From Bacteroidota bacterium (GTDB taxonomy: Bacteria > Bacteroidota > Bacteroidia > Bacteroidales > UBA1402): DNA of 6,166 nucleotides. A program made the position numbers and the translations under genes. A model generated the notes under the pieces. The model saw only the letters and a program-made list of their open reading frames with translations, was not told where the DNA came from and ran no database searches. The stretch's first letter is position 1; every line of letters begins with the position of its first letter. This document shows, piece after piece, positions 1 through 6,166 of the stretch. The DNA lies in NCBI GenBank assembly GCA_030706285.1, contig JAUZOU010000186.1, forward strand, positions 1-6,166. Direction: 5' to 3'.

Positions 1-775
1 AAAGGGTAGTATCTTGCTAAAAGTGGATGATGCATTGTTGAGGGCTGATCTGGAGGCCAGCGAAGCCGCCTATCGGGCACTGAAGACTGATTATGAGCGA
101 TTTTCTAATGTCGTTGACAAAGGTGGTGTCAGTACACAGCAACTGGACAACATCCGGACTCAATTGACTGCTGCTCATAGCCGCTATCTTGTCAGCAAAC
201 GCCGTTTTGAAGATGCTCTGGTCCGGGCACCTATTTCAGGCATTATCAATGACAGGTATGTGGAGGTCGGCACCTATTTGAATCCTGGAGCCAGATTGTT
301 TGACATTATGGACGAAACCAGTCTAAAGTTGACCGTCAATGTGACTGAACGTCAGGTCTTGCAACTCAAAAAAGGGATGGCAGTCCGTATTGGTTGCCGC
401 ACATTTCCAGGGGAGATCGAGACTGGTTTTATTTCGTTCATTGGTCAGAAGGCAGACCGTTCACTGAGCTTCCCAGTCGAAATAACGCTTAGGGAAAAGG
501 ATAAACTAAAGGCCGGGATGTTTACAACTGCCTATTTTGATTTTCCTTCATCGACAAAGGGAGTACTGATACCCAGAAACGCCATTAACGGCAGTATTCA
601 ACAGGCCAATGTTTTTTTGGTACGAAATGGATTGGCCGAAAAACGTCCGGTTGTAGTCGGTGACATCGTCGGCAGGGATGTAGAGGTTCTCAGCGGTCTT
701 CAGCCTGGTGACAGCATCGTTACAGCTGGCCTGATCAACGTCACCGCAGGCATCAGAGTACAAAACAAGCAATGA
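1..775 (+). CDS. RND efflux periplasmic adaptor (membrane fusion protein, HlyD/AcrA type), 5'-truncated
   Basis: This is the periplasmic adaptor that links an inner-membrane RND pump to an outer-membrane channel. The open frame runs in from the left edge (first full codon at base 2) and ends with TGA at 773-775, leaving 257 visible residues. Members are usually around 350-380 residues, so roughly the first 100 are missing: the export signal or lipid anchor and the first half of the lipoyl domain. A TTG at 14 could be mistaken for a start, but it lies inside the conserved 'G.iLlkvDD' stretch and is not one. Visible order: end of the first lipoyl half (residues 1-12); alpha-helical hairpin, rich in Ala, Leu, Glu and Lys (about 13-73); second lipoyl half beginning RAPISG (about 75-105); beta-barrel with VNVTERQVLQLKKG (about 108-185); membrane-proximal domain with LIPRNAI and GLQPGDSIVTAG (about 188-257). 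The pump gene starts 10 bases downstream, which supports the assignment. Family is confident; substrate is unknown. Confidence 0.93.
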   Translation, partial: KGSILLKVDDALLRADLEASEAAYRALKTDYERFSNVVDKGGVSTQQLDNIRTQLTAAHSRYLVSKRRFEDALVRAPISGIINDRYVEVGTYLNPGARLFDIMDETSLKLTVNVTERQVLQLKKGMAVRIGCRTFPGEIETGFISFIGQKADRSLSFPVEITLREKDKLKAGMFTTAYFDFPSSTKGVLIPRNAINGSIQQANVFLVRNGLAEKRPVVVGDIVGRDVEVLSGLQPGDSIVTAGLINVTAGIRVQNKQ

Positions 776-785
776 AAGGTGAACT
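776..785 (+). promoter_or_regulatory. Ribosome binding site and intergenic spacer of the pump gene
   Basis: The ten bases between the adaptor stop and the pump ATG read AAGGTGAACT. AAGGTGA is a good Shine-Dalgarno match about 3 bases before the ATG at 786. The short gap implies one mRNA and probable translational coupling. The site supports 786 as the start, which also places the family-typical N-terminus (MKISELSIKRP) correctly. Confidence 0.7.
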
Positions 786-3700
786 ATGAAGATCTCTGAA
801 CTATCCATCAAACGGCCCATCTATGTGATCGTGCTGTTTACGGTTCTGTCCATATTGGGCTATCTTAGTTACAGAAGCCTCAGCGCAGAACTGATGCCGA
901 AGTTTACGCCGCCCATGATCAGTGTCCAGATTATCTATCCTGGTGCTTCTCCGGCAGAAGTGGAGAACTCGCTGACTCGTAAAGTGGAAGATGCACTGTC
1001 CGGAATGGAAGGCATCGACAAAATCCAGTCTTGGTCGTTCGAAGGGATGTCTATGTTGTTTGTTTCATTTACCTACGGGACAGACATTGACCGGTCCATT
1101 ACATTGGCGCAAAACCTGCTGAGTGCCAAAATGGCTGAGTTGCCAAGAGAGTTGCTGACTCCTACGATTTCAAAAATTACGATCGATGATAAACCCATCA
1201 TGTCCTTGTCTGCGACCTCCAACCTGGAAGCAACAGCCTTTTACGACTTGATGGACAAGCGCATTCTGCCTGAACTTTCACGTATGAAGGGCGCCGCGAA
1301 GATTGCCATGATAGGAGGGCAGGCCCGTGAAATCCAGATCAATCTTGATCCTGAACGGATGAGAGCGTATGGTGTCGCACCGGTGCAGATTCAGGCCTTG
1401 TTACGATCCTCCAATCTTGATTTTCCGACCGGCAGCCTGAAAGATCCTGAATCCAGTACGGCGGTCCGCTTGTCCGGAAAATTTGAGCGTGTCGATGATA
1501 TAAGGAACCTGGTTCTGATGACGTTGCCATCCGGAACTCAGGTCCGTCTTAAAGACGTGGCTGAAGTGACTGATGCCGTAAAAGATCCGACCAAGCTGGC
1601 ACGTATCAATGGTGAAGATGCCATTTTGGTCAACATTCTCAAACAAGCCGATGCCAACGCCATCGATTTGAGTGATCAGGTTCGGAAAACAACCAAAGAA
1701 CTGGAAGCCGAATATGCCGATCAGGGCTTAAAATTGGAAGTGGCCCAGGATTCCACAGCGTTTACGAGGGAGTCGATTGCTTCAGTCTTGGTTGACCTGC
1801 TGCTGGCTGTCTTGTTTGTGGCATTGGTTATGCTCCTTTTCTTACACAATTTCAGAAATGCTTTGATTGTGATGGTTGTGGTGCCTGTCTCTCTGGTTGC
1901 CACCTTTATCGGCATGAAATTACTAGGTTTTACGCTGAACTTGATGTCACTGCTGGGCCTTTCGCTGGTCATCGGGGTATTGGTGGATGATGCCATTGTT
2001 GTCATCGAAAATGTTTACAGGCATATGGAAATGGGCAAAAACAGAGTAAGAGCAAGTCTGGATGCCATCAATGAGATCGGTTTTACGGTCATATCCATTA
2101 CTGTTGTGCTGGTTGTTGTCTTTCTGCCCATTGCGTTGACCAATACGTTGGTGTCCGATATCCTGCGCCAGTTTGCCCTTGTCGTCGTTTTGTCAACGTT
2201 GTTTAGTTTACTGGCGGCGCTGACATTGGTGCCGATGCTGACATCCCGTTTCGGAACGATTCAGGTGCTTGACGGCCATCATTTTTTCCAGCAGTTTCTG
2301 ATCAGCTTTGAAAAAGGGGTAACCGGGTTTACCGGTTGGATCATGAAGCTGCTTGCCTGGTCTTTGCATCACAAGCGATGGGTTGGCATGGTGGTCATTG
2401 TTGTGAGCCTGGCTGTGCTTAGCCTTTTCCCGCTTGGTTTCATCGGTTTCGAATTTCTTCCAGATGTAGATAGGGGCGAATTTATCGTTCAGCTGGAAAT
2501 GCCCAAAGATATTTCCATCGAAGAAGCCAATGCATTGGTCCGCAAGGCTGAAAGCTGGTTTCTTGCCCAACCGGAAGTATCCAACGTCGTGACGATGGTT
2601 GGCGTGACCAGTGACAACACACAAAGTACACAGGGGACGCCGTACTTGTCCGAATTGAATGTCAAACTGGTTCCGGCCGGTCAACGCCATGTTGAAACCA
2701 GCCAGTACATTTCTCAGGTGAAACAATCCTTGACCGACTATCTGGTCAATGCCAATGTCCAGCTTTACAGTGTGAGCCTGACCGGAACGGCCAACAAGGC
2801 TGCCGTAGAATATGTCATCTCCGGGCCGAATGCCGATTCTGTGAATTCTTTTGCGGAAAAGGCACTAAAGGTGATGCGCTCCATTCCAGGAACCATGCAA
2901 CAACGGTTGTCGGTGGAGAATGAATTGCCTGAGATCAGCGTCAAGGTTGACCGCGATAAGCTATCTGCTCTCGGACTGACACTTGATAACGTCGGATTGA
3001 CCATGCAGCTGAATTTTCAGGGGAATACGACGATGAAATATACGGCTGGTAATTATGAATACGATATCAATATACGTGCAGATAAAGCGTATCGTCAGAA
3101 GGCTGAAGATGTGGAAAACCTGACTTTTGTGAACAACCGGGGTGAATTGGTCAGGCTGGCTCAGTTTGCTGAAATCCGTCCTGGTACAGGCCCGAACAAG
3201 CTTGAACGATACAACAGGAACAGTTCGGTGATGATTCGTACCCAGGTCCTGGGCGTTTCTTCAGGTACTGTTTCCAAAGCCTTTCTTGCAAAAATCAATC
3301 AGCTGTACAAGCCAAAAGGCGTCAAGGTTGAGGCAACCGGTGACATGAAGAACATGGCCGAGTCAATGGGCGTATTGACAGGTGCCATTTTATTGTCCAT
3401 CGTACTGATGTATCTGTGCCTGGTTGTCTTGTACAATAATTGGACAGATCCGTTTGTTGTGATGTGCTCCATTCCGTTGTCCATCATCGGAGCTTTCCTG
3501 GCGCTTGGATTGACCAATACACCGATGAGTATTTACGGCATGCTCGGATTGGTTATGCTAATCGGGCTTGTCGGAAAGAATGCCATTTTACTGGTCGACT
3601 TTACCAATAGCGCTCTTAAAGAAGGAAGAGCTGTTGACGAAGCCTTATTACAAGCGGTCAACATACGAACCAGGCCTATTTTAATGACGGCACTGGCTGT

Positions 3701-3905
3701 GATTATCGGCATGCTGCCTGTCGCACTGACAAAAGGAGCCGGGGCAGAACTTCGCAACGGATTGGCTTGGGTGGTTATCGGCGGCATGGCTTTTTCCACG
3801 TTTTTGACATTGATTGTGGTGCCTGTTGTTTATAAGATCATCTATCTGATCGCCCCCAAGCATAATCAACGTGAGCGGGATATAGAAAAGCTTATGGCTG
3901 ACTAG
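786..3905 (+). CDS. RND multidrug efflux pump, inner-membrane proton antiporter (HAE1 family, AcrB-like)
   Basis: This complete 1039-residue transporter (ATG 786, stop TAG) is of normal length for AcrB-type pumps. These work as trimers that take substrates from the periplasm or inner membrane and push them through the adaptor and an outer-membrane channel, driven by protons. Visible structure: cytoplasmic start KISELSIKRP, TM1 (about 13-31), first periplasmic porter/docking loop (about 32-330), TM2-TM6 (about 331-487), cytoplasmic linker, TM7 (about 532-552), second periplasmic loop (about 555-855), TM8-TM12 (about 862-1023) and a short charged tail. TM4 carries VLVDDAIVVIENV with the acidic pair D401-D402; TM10 carries GLVGKNAILLVDF with K931; TM11 starts at RPILMT with R963. 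These correspond to the AcrB relay D407, D408, K940 and R971, so transport should be active. The double Asp favours the drug-exporting HAE1 class over heavy-metal (CusA-like) pumps. The specific substrate cannot be read from the sequence. No frameshift or deletion is seen. Confidence 0.96.
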   Translation: MKISELSIKRPIYVIVLFTVLSILGYLSYRSLSAELMPKFTPPMISVQIIYPGASPAEVENSLTRKVEDALSGMEGIDKIQSWSFEGMSMLFVSFTYGTDIDRSITLAQNLLSAKMAELPRELLTPTISKITIDDKPIMSLSATSNLEATAFYDLMDKRILPELSRMKGAAKIAMIGGQAREIQINLDPERMRAYGVAPVQIQALLRSSNLDFPTGSLKDPESSTAVRLSGKFERVDDIRNLVLMTLPSGTQVRLKDVAEVTDAVKDPTKLARINGEDAILVNILKQADANAIDLSDQVRKTTKELEAEYADQGLKLEVAQDSTAFTRESIASVLVDLLLAVLFVALVMLLFLHNFRNALIVMVVVPVSLVATFIGMKLLGFTLNLMSLLGLSLVIGVLVDDAIVVIENVYRHMEMGKNRVRASLDAINEIGFTVISITVVLVVVFLPIALTNTLVSDILRQFALVVVLSTLFSLLAALTLVPMLTSRFGTIQVLDGHHFFQQFLISFEKGVTGFTGWIMKLLAWSLHHKRWVGMVVIVVSLAVLSLFPLGFIGFEFLPDVDRGEFIVQLEMPKDISIEEANALVRKAESWFLAQPEVSNVVTMVGVTSDNTQSTQGTPYLSELNVKLVPAGQRHVETSQYISQVKQSLTDYLVNANVQLYSVSLTGTANKAAVEYVISGPNADSVNSFAEKALKVMRSIPGTMQQRLSVENELPEISVKVDRDKLSALGLTLDNVGLTMQLNFQGNTTMKYTAGNYEYDINIRADKAYRQKAEDVENLTFVNNRGELVRLAQFAEIRPGTGPNKLERYNRNSSVMIRTQVLGVSSGTVSKAFLAKINQLYKPKGVKVEATGDMKNMAESMGVLTGAILLSIVLMYLCLVVLYNNWTDPFVVMCSIPLSIIGAFLALGLTNTPMSIYGMLGLVMLIGLVGKNAILLVDFTNSALKEGRAVDEALLQAVNIRTRPILMTALAVIIGMLPVALTKGAGAELRNGLAWVVIGGMAFSTFLTLIVVPVVYKIIYLIAPKHNQRERDIEKLMAD

Positions 3906-3919
3906 TTTTATCAAGTCAC

Positions 3920-3945
3920 GATGCTTGTGAAAGCATGTTGTTTTT
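3920..3945 (+). terminator. Weak hairpin upstream of the main terminator
   Basis: ATGCTT (3921-3926) pairs with AAGCAT (3931-3936) around a GTGA tetraloop, which fits the stable GNRA pattern. A T-rich run, GTTGTTTTT, follows. The 6-bp stem is short and partly AT, so by itself it would terminate poorly. It may act with the stronger hairpin 18 bases downstream or help protect the 3' end of the mRNA. Shorter alternative pairings (for example CAAG 3912-3915 with CTTG 3924-3927) compete with it. Confidence 0.35.
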
Positions 3946-3953
3946 ATATCCGG

Positions 3954-3989
3954 AAAAACACCTGAATCAGCTTGTTCAGGTGTTTTTTT
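3954..3989 (+). terminator. Strong Rho-independent terminator of the efflux operon
   Basis: A perfect 13-bp inverted repeat (3954-3966 with 3975-3987) surrounds an 8-base loop. The core CACCTGAA/TTCAGGTG is flanked by an A run on the left and a T run on the right, giving seven T's in a row (3983-3989) after the GC-containing stem. It starts 49 bases after the pump stop codon and should end transcription of the adaptor-pump operon. Because the left arm begins with five A's, the reverse strand also reads as hairpin plus five T's. It could therefore work in both directions, though no opposing gene is seen. Confidence 0.9.
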
Positions 3990-4009
3990 GTTTGCTATTT
4001 TATAGGATT

Positions 4010-4045
4010 TTGATTTGTTTTTTACGACAAAATAAAATACATTCG
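4010..4045 (+). promoter_or_regulatory. Candidate promoter for the histidine kinase gene
   Basis: Two readings of the same stretch both look like promoters. As a sigma-70 type, TTGATT (4010-4015) and TAAAAT (4033-4038) are separated by 17 bases, matching 4 of 6 and 5 of 6 consensus positions. As a Bacteroidota type, TTTG (4014-4017) and TACATTCG (4038-4045) are 20 bases apart; the second is one base off TAnnTTTG. Which applies depends on the host lineage. The position just after the operon terminator makes sense for an independent kinase transcript. AT-rich sequence makes chance matches easy, so this is tentative. Confidence 0.35.
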
Positions 4046-4180
4046 CAGGCATCATTCATGCATAGAAACAAGCTTTGCCAAATTTCCTAGACCTGGTTTT
4101 GTGATTGGTGGTTGTAATTTAAAATGAGCCTTTTGAAATTAAGTATAACGTTTCTGGCGCAACTGGACATAAATCGAAAT

Positions 4181-4187
4181 AAGAAGA
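4181..4187 (+). promoter_or_regulatory. Purine-rich weak ribosome binding site deciding the kinase start
   Basis: AAGAAGA lies directly before the ATG at 4188. It is a poor, very close Shine-Dalgarno match, but it is purine-rich, and this is the first ATG after the in-frame stop TAA at 4170. Starting here leaves a short polar stretch (MELEQSS) before the first membrane helix, as expected. The next in-frame ATG, at 4254, would remove most of TM1. Confidence 0.4.
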
Positions 4188-6166
4188 ATGGAACTCGAAC
4201 AATCATCAATTGTATATCTGATATGTACATTCTTGTGTTTTGTTGTTTGTTTTATGGCGTGGGAACGTCGCATTGTTGTCGGTGCTTTGGAAATGTGTGC
4301 GTTGCTGGTCGATGCCGGTTTCTGGTCATTTTGTCTGTTTATTGAATCAGCTTGTACGACATTTGAGTCAAAGCTATTATGGTCCAAGCTCTCCTATTTT
4401 TTTATTACCACTGCCCCTGTTATCTATTTGTTTTTTATTATCAAGTTTGTCGGTTATAAACCGAATCAGAAAACTGCAAACTACCTATTCTTGTTTGTCG
4501 TTCCTATAATAACTGTTATATTGGTATGGACCAATGACAAGCATCATCTAATGTGGGGAACCAATACCAAGATGACGAATGGCTCTCCGATCATCGTGTT
4601 TGAACGTGGCTTTTGGTTTTGGATCGGTGTGATCATCTATAGCTATTTTTTATTGATTGTAGCCACACACAGACTGTTTATGTTCCTCATTAAAAGTAAG
4701 AACAAGTTTAAGTTCAAAGGCTTGCTGATGATGGCGGCCGCCTTGTTCCCATGGGTATTCAGTTTATTGTTTTCAAGTCATGTCATTTCAGCAGGGGCAG
4801 TTGACCTGACTCCTATCTATATGGTTGCCAGTGCTTTTCTGTTTACATTTGGCTTTTTATATACCGGTTTTTTTGATATGATTCCGATAGCCCGTGAGAC
4901 GCTGGTGGAAACATTGCCGGACGGCATCGTCGCGTTGGATGGCATGAACCGTGTGCAGGATATCAATAAAAATGCCAAGTTGATGCTAGGACTTGAAACA
5001 GATAAAGCTGTTGATATTGATATCCGGAACAATCGACAGACGGAGCCAATGCTTACACGAGCCGTGTTGTCCGATGAAAAAGATTTGATAGTCTGCCTTG
5101 GTGAAGATGCTGATCGACAGACCTATCATGTGATGAAACAGGAGATCAAGAGCCCTCCCGGAAGCAGATTGATCATCATCCGGAATATTTCCGAGCAAGT
5201 GGCTTACCAGAATACAATCAAGGCCGGGGAAAAAAAGTACCGTGATCTGTACAATACCTACCGGCTTATTTCAGACAATATGACCGATATGGTCTGGGCG
5301 AAAGATCTGGATAAACGGTATATCTTTGTCAATAAATCCATCTGTGACAATTTATTGAAAGCCAATAATACAGATGAACCGATAGATAAGGATTATTTGT
5401 ATTTTTACGAACGGGAACGAATCAAAAATCCTGATAATGGGCTTTGGCATACATATGGTGAGCAAAGCGATGCATCTGATGATTTTATCATTAAAACGCA
5501 CAAATCAGGCCATTTTGATGAACACGTGTATGTGGAAGGTGTCGCTTTTGATCTGGATGTTCGAAAAGCCCCGATTTTTAATGAAAATAGTGAAATGATC
5601 GGCGTTGTAGGCAGTGCCCGTGATGTTACGAAGCAAAAGAAAATCGAAAAAGATCTCTATAACGCCATGATAAAGGCCGAAGAAAGCGACAGGCTGAAAT
5701 CGGCTTTTTTGGCAAACATGAGTCATGAAATCCGTACTCCGATGAACACGATTCTGGGTTTCATTTCCATTCTTGAGGAACAAGACATCGAAGAAAAGGA
5801 ACGCACCGAATATCTGCGCATCGTAAAGGAAAGTGGAGAACGATTACTGAACACCATCAACGATATCATTGATATTTCAAAAATCGAGGCAGGGCAGGTA
5901 TCGACCTTTTTATCCGATTTTGACTTGGCTGACCTGGCTTCTACCATCTATACAACCTTCAGGAAGCAAGTGGAATCTAAAGGTCTATTGTTCATCAGGA
6001 AATTCAGCTTGCCGGATGAATTGTCTTATGTCCATTCTGATAAAGAAAAGTTGTATTCGATTTTTGCCAACTTGATCAATAATGCCATCAAATTTACGCC
6101 GAAAGGGTATGTTGAGTTATTCTGTACATTGACAGATACCAGATTTGAACTATATGTCAAGGATAC
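4188..6166 (+). CDS. Sensor histidine kinase, 7TM-PAS-PAS-HisKA-HATPase, 3'-truncated by the window
   Basis: This inner-membrane sensor kinase would autophosphorylate on a histidine and pass the phosphate to a response regulator. The frame from ATG 4188 stays open to the edge: 659 full codons, no stop. Residues 1-228 form seven hydrophobic helices (about 8-24, 30-53, 68-88, 98-114, 142-164, 177-196, 205-228). W65.K..Y70 and WTNDKHHLMW (114-123) fit the known N-terminal 7TM region of histidine kinases. Then come a first PAS-like domain (about 236-342, ETLPDGIVALD), a second, longer PAS (about 350-484, starting near ISDNMTDMVWAKDLDKRYIF and ending GVVGSARDVT), a short linker helix, and HisKA with H513 in FLANMSHEIRTPMN. 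The ATPase domain follows, with its N-box NLINNAIKFT (628-637; N632 is the expected ATP/Mg ligand), and is cut at KD(T), the start of the DTGxG box. A C-terminal receiver or HPt domain could lie beyond the edge. The signal is unknown. The gene lies beyond a terminator, so it is probably a separate unit from the pump operon. Confidence 0.93.
   Translation, partial: MELEQSSIVYLICTFLCFVVCFMAWERRIVVGALEMCALLVDAGFWSFCLFIESACTTFESKLLWSKLSYFFITTAPVIYLFFIIKFVGYKPNQKTANYLFLFVVPIITVILVWTNDKHHLMWGTNTKMTNGSPIIVFERGFWFWIGVIIYSYFLLIVATHRLFMFLIKSKNKFKFKGLLMMAAALFPWVFSLLFSSHVISAGAVDLTPIYMVASAFLFTFGFLYTGFFDMIPIARETLVETLPDGIVALDGMNRVQDINKNAKLMLGLETDKAVDIDIRNNRQTEPMLTRAVLSDEKDLIVCLGEDADRQTYHVMKQEIKSPPGSRLIIIRNISEQVAYQNTIKAGEKKYRDLYNTYRLISDNMTDMVWAKDLDKRYIFVNKSICDNLLKANNTDEPIDKDYLYFYERERIKNPDNGLWHTYGEQSDASDDFIIKTHKSGHFDEHVYVEGVAFDLDVRKAPIFNENSEMIGVVGSARDVTKQKKIEKDLYNAMIKAEESDRLKSAFLANMSHEIRTPMNTILGFISILEEQDIEEKERTEYLRIVKESGERLLNTINDIIDISKIEAGQVSTFLSDFDLADLASTIYTTFRKQVESKGLLFIRKFSLPDELSYVHSDKEKLYSIFANLINNAIKFTPKGYVELFCTLTDTRFELYVKD

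Larger units (their letters stand above)
3990..4187 (+). other. AT-rich non-coding gap and probable 5' leader of the kinase gene
   Basis: These 198 bases between the terminator and the kinase start hold no convincing gene. In the kinase frame, stops occur at 4125, 4134, 4140, 4146 and 4170. An ATG at 4124 opens a 73-codon frame, but it runs out of frame into the kinase and has only a distant GGTGG upstream. If the candidate promoter at 4010-4045 is right, roughly the last 140 bases are transcribed as a leader. I see no riboswitch consensus, no attenuator-like terminator hairpin and no clear operator palindrome; only a 4-bp GCAT/ATGC repeat at about 4049-4061 stands out, which is likely chance. 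Confidence 0.5.

Noticed and set aside
14..16. TTG codon as start of the adaptor gene
   Set aside because: The in-frame sequence upstream (K-G-S-I) continues the conserved lipoyl-domain motif to the window edge, so the gene is truncated and does not start here.
2208..2726. 172-codon open frame on the - strand inside the pump gene
   Set aside because: It is antisense to a highly conserved transporter, has no recognisable domain and is rich in His, Gln and Lys as expected from reverse reading of membrane and porter codons. The other - strand frames inside 786-3905 are rejected for the same reason.
3681..4055. 124-codon - strand frame across the pump end and terminator
   Set aside because: It crosses both the pump C-terminus and the terminator hairpin, which would be an unlikely place for a coding gene, and it shows no family features.
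4099..4120. TTGTGA...TGTAATTT as a CRP-like operator or TTGTGA/TAAAAT promoter
   Set aside because: The second half does not match TCACA, and the promoter reading gives a spacer of only 15 bases. It is weaker than the candidate at 4010-4045.
4124..4345. 73-codon + strand frame starting before the kinase
   Set aside because: It runs out of frame over the kinase N-terminus, has no good ribosome site and resembles no known family. The kinase frame gives a coherent 7TM domain over the same bases.
3963..4355. 13-base direct repeat TGAATCAGCTTGT at 3963-3975 and 4343-4355
   Set aside because: One copy sits in the terminator stem-loop, the other inside the kinase TM2 coding region. For a window this size about 0.3 exact 13-base direct repeats are expected by chance (6166 squared over 2, divided by 4 to the 13th), so it is not significant.
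4240..4509. 89-codon hydrophobic + strand frame
   Set aside because: Its hydrophobicity reflects T-rich codons of the kinase membrane helices read in another frame; it overlaps the kinase entirely.

Overview
The window reads as chromosomal DNA of a Gram-negative bacterium. It holds the end of a tripartite efflux operon, followed after a terminator by the first two thirds of a membrane sensor histidine kinase. All three genes are on the + strand. From memory, the efflux adaptor and pump wording (ERQVLQLKKG, PISGIINDRYVEVGTYLNPG, SSNLDFPTGSLK) and the style of the kinase core (FLANMSHEIRTPMN, INDIIDISKIEAGQ) look most like Bacteroidota or a nearby FCB-type lineage. This is an inference without any database search. 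A clear Shine-Dalgarno-like stretch in front of the pump gene is a mild argument against a typical Bacteroidota assignment.

Layout: 1-775 is a 5'-truncated periplasmic adaptor (membrane fusion protein). Ten bases later, 786-3905 is a complete 1039-residue RND inner-membrane pump of the HAE1 type, with its proton-relay residues intact (D401, D402, K931, R963). The pair is almost certainly co-transcribed, and the transcript ends at a strong intrinsic terminator at 3954-3989, preceded by a weaker hairpin. No outer-membrane channel gene follows, so the TolC-like partner must lie upstream of the window or elsewhere.

The 282-base gap 3906-4187 holds the terminators, one candidate promoter near 4010-4045, and an AT-rich stretch that may be a leader of about 140 bases. 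From 4188 to the right edge runs a histidine kinase with no stop in the window: seven membrane helices of the histidine-kinase 7TM type, two PAS domains, a HisKA dimerisation/phosphoacceptor domain (H513), and an ATPase domain cut off at the start of its first glycine box. The 4124-4345 and 4240-4509 reading frames that overlap its start are out-of-frame shadows.

Functionally, the first two genes would export toxic or amphiphilic compounds using the proton gradient. The kinase would sense a membrane or cytoplasmic signal, but nothing visible proves that it controls the pump. I found no mobile element, CRISPR array, RNA gene or clearly new system. The most notable points are a CxxxCxxxC cysteine face in the first helix of the kinase, its long second PAS domain, and the separate transcription unit for the kinase.
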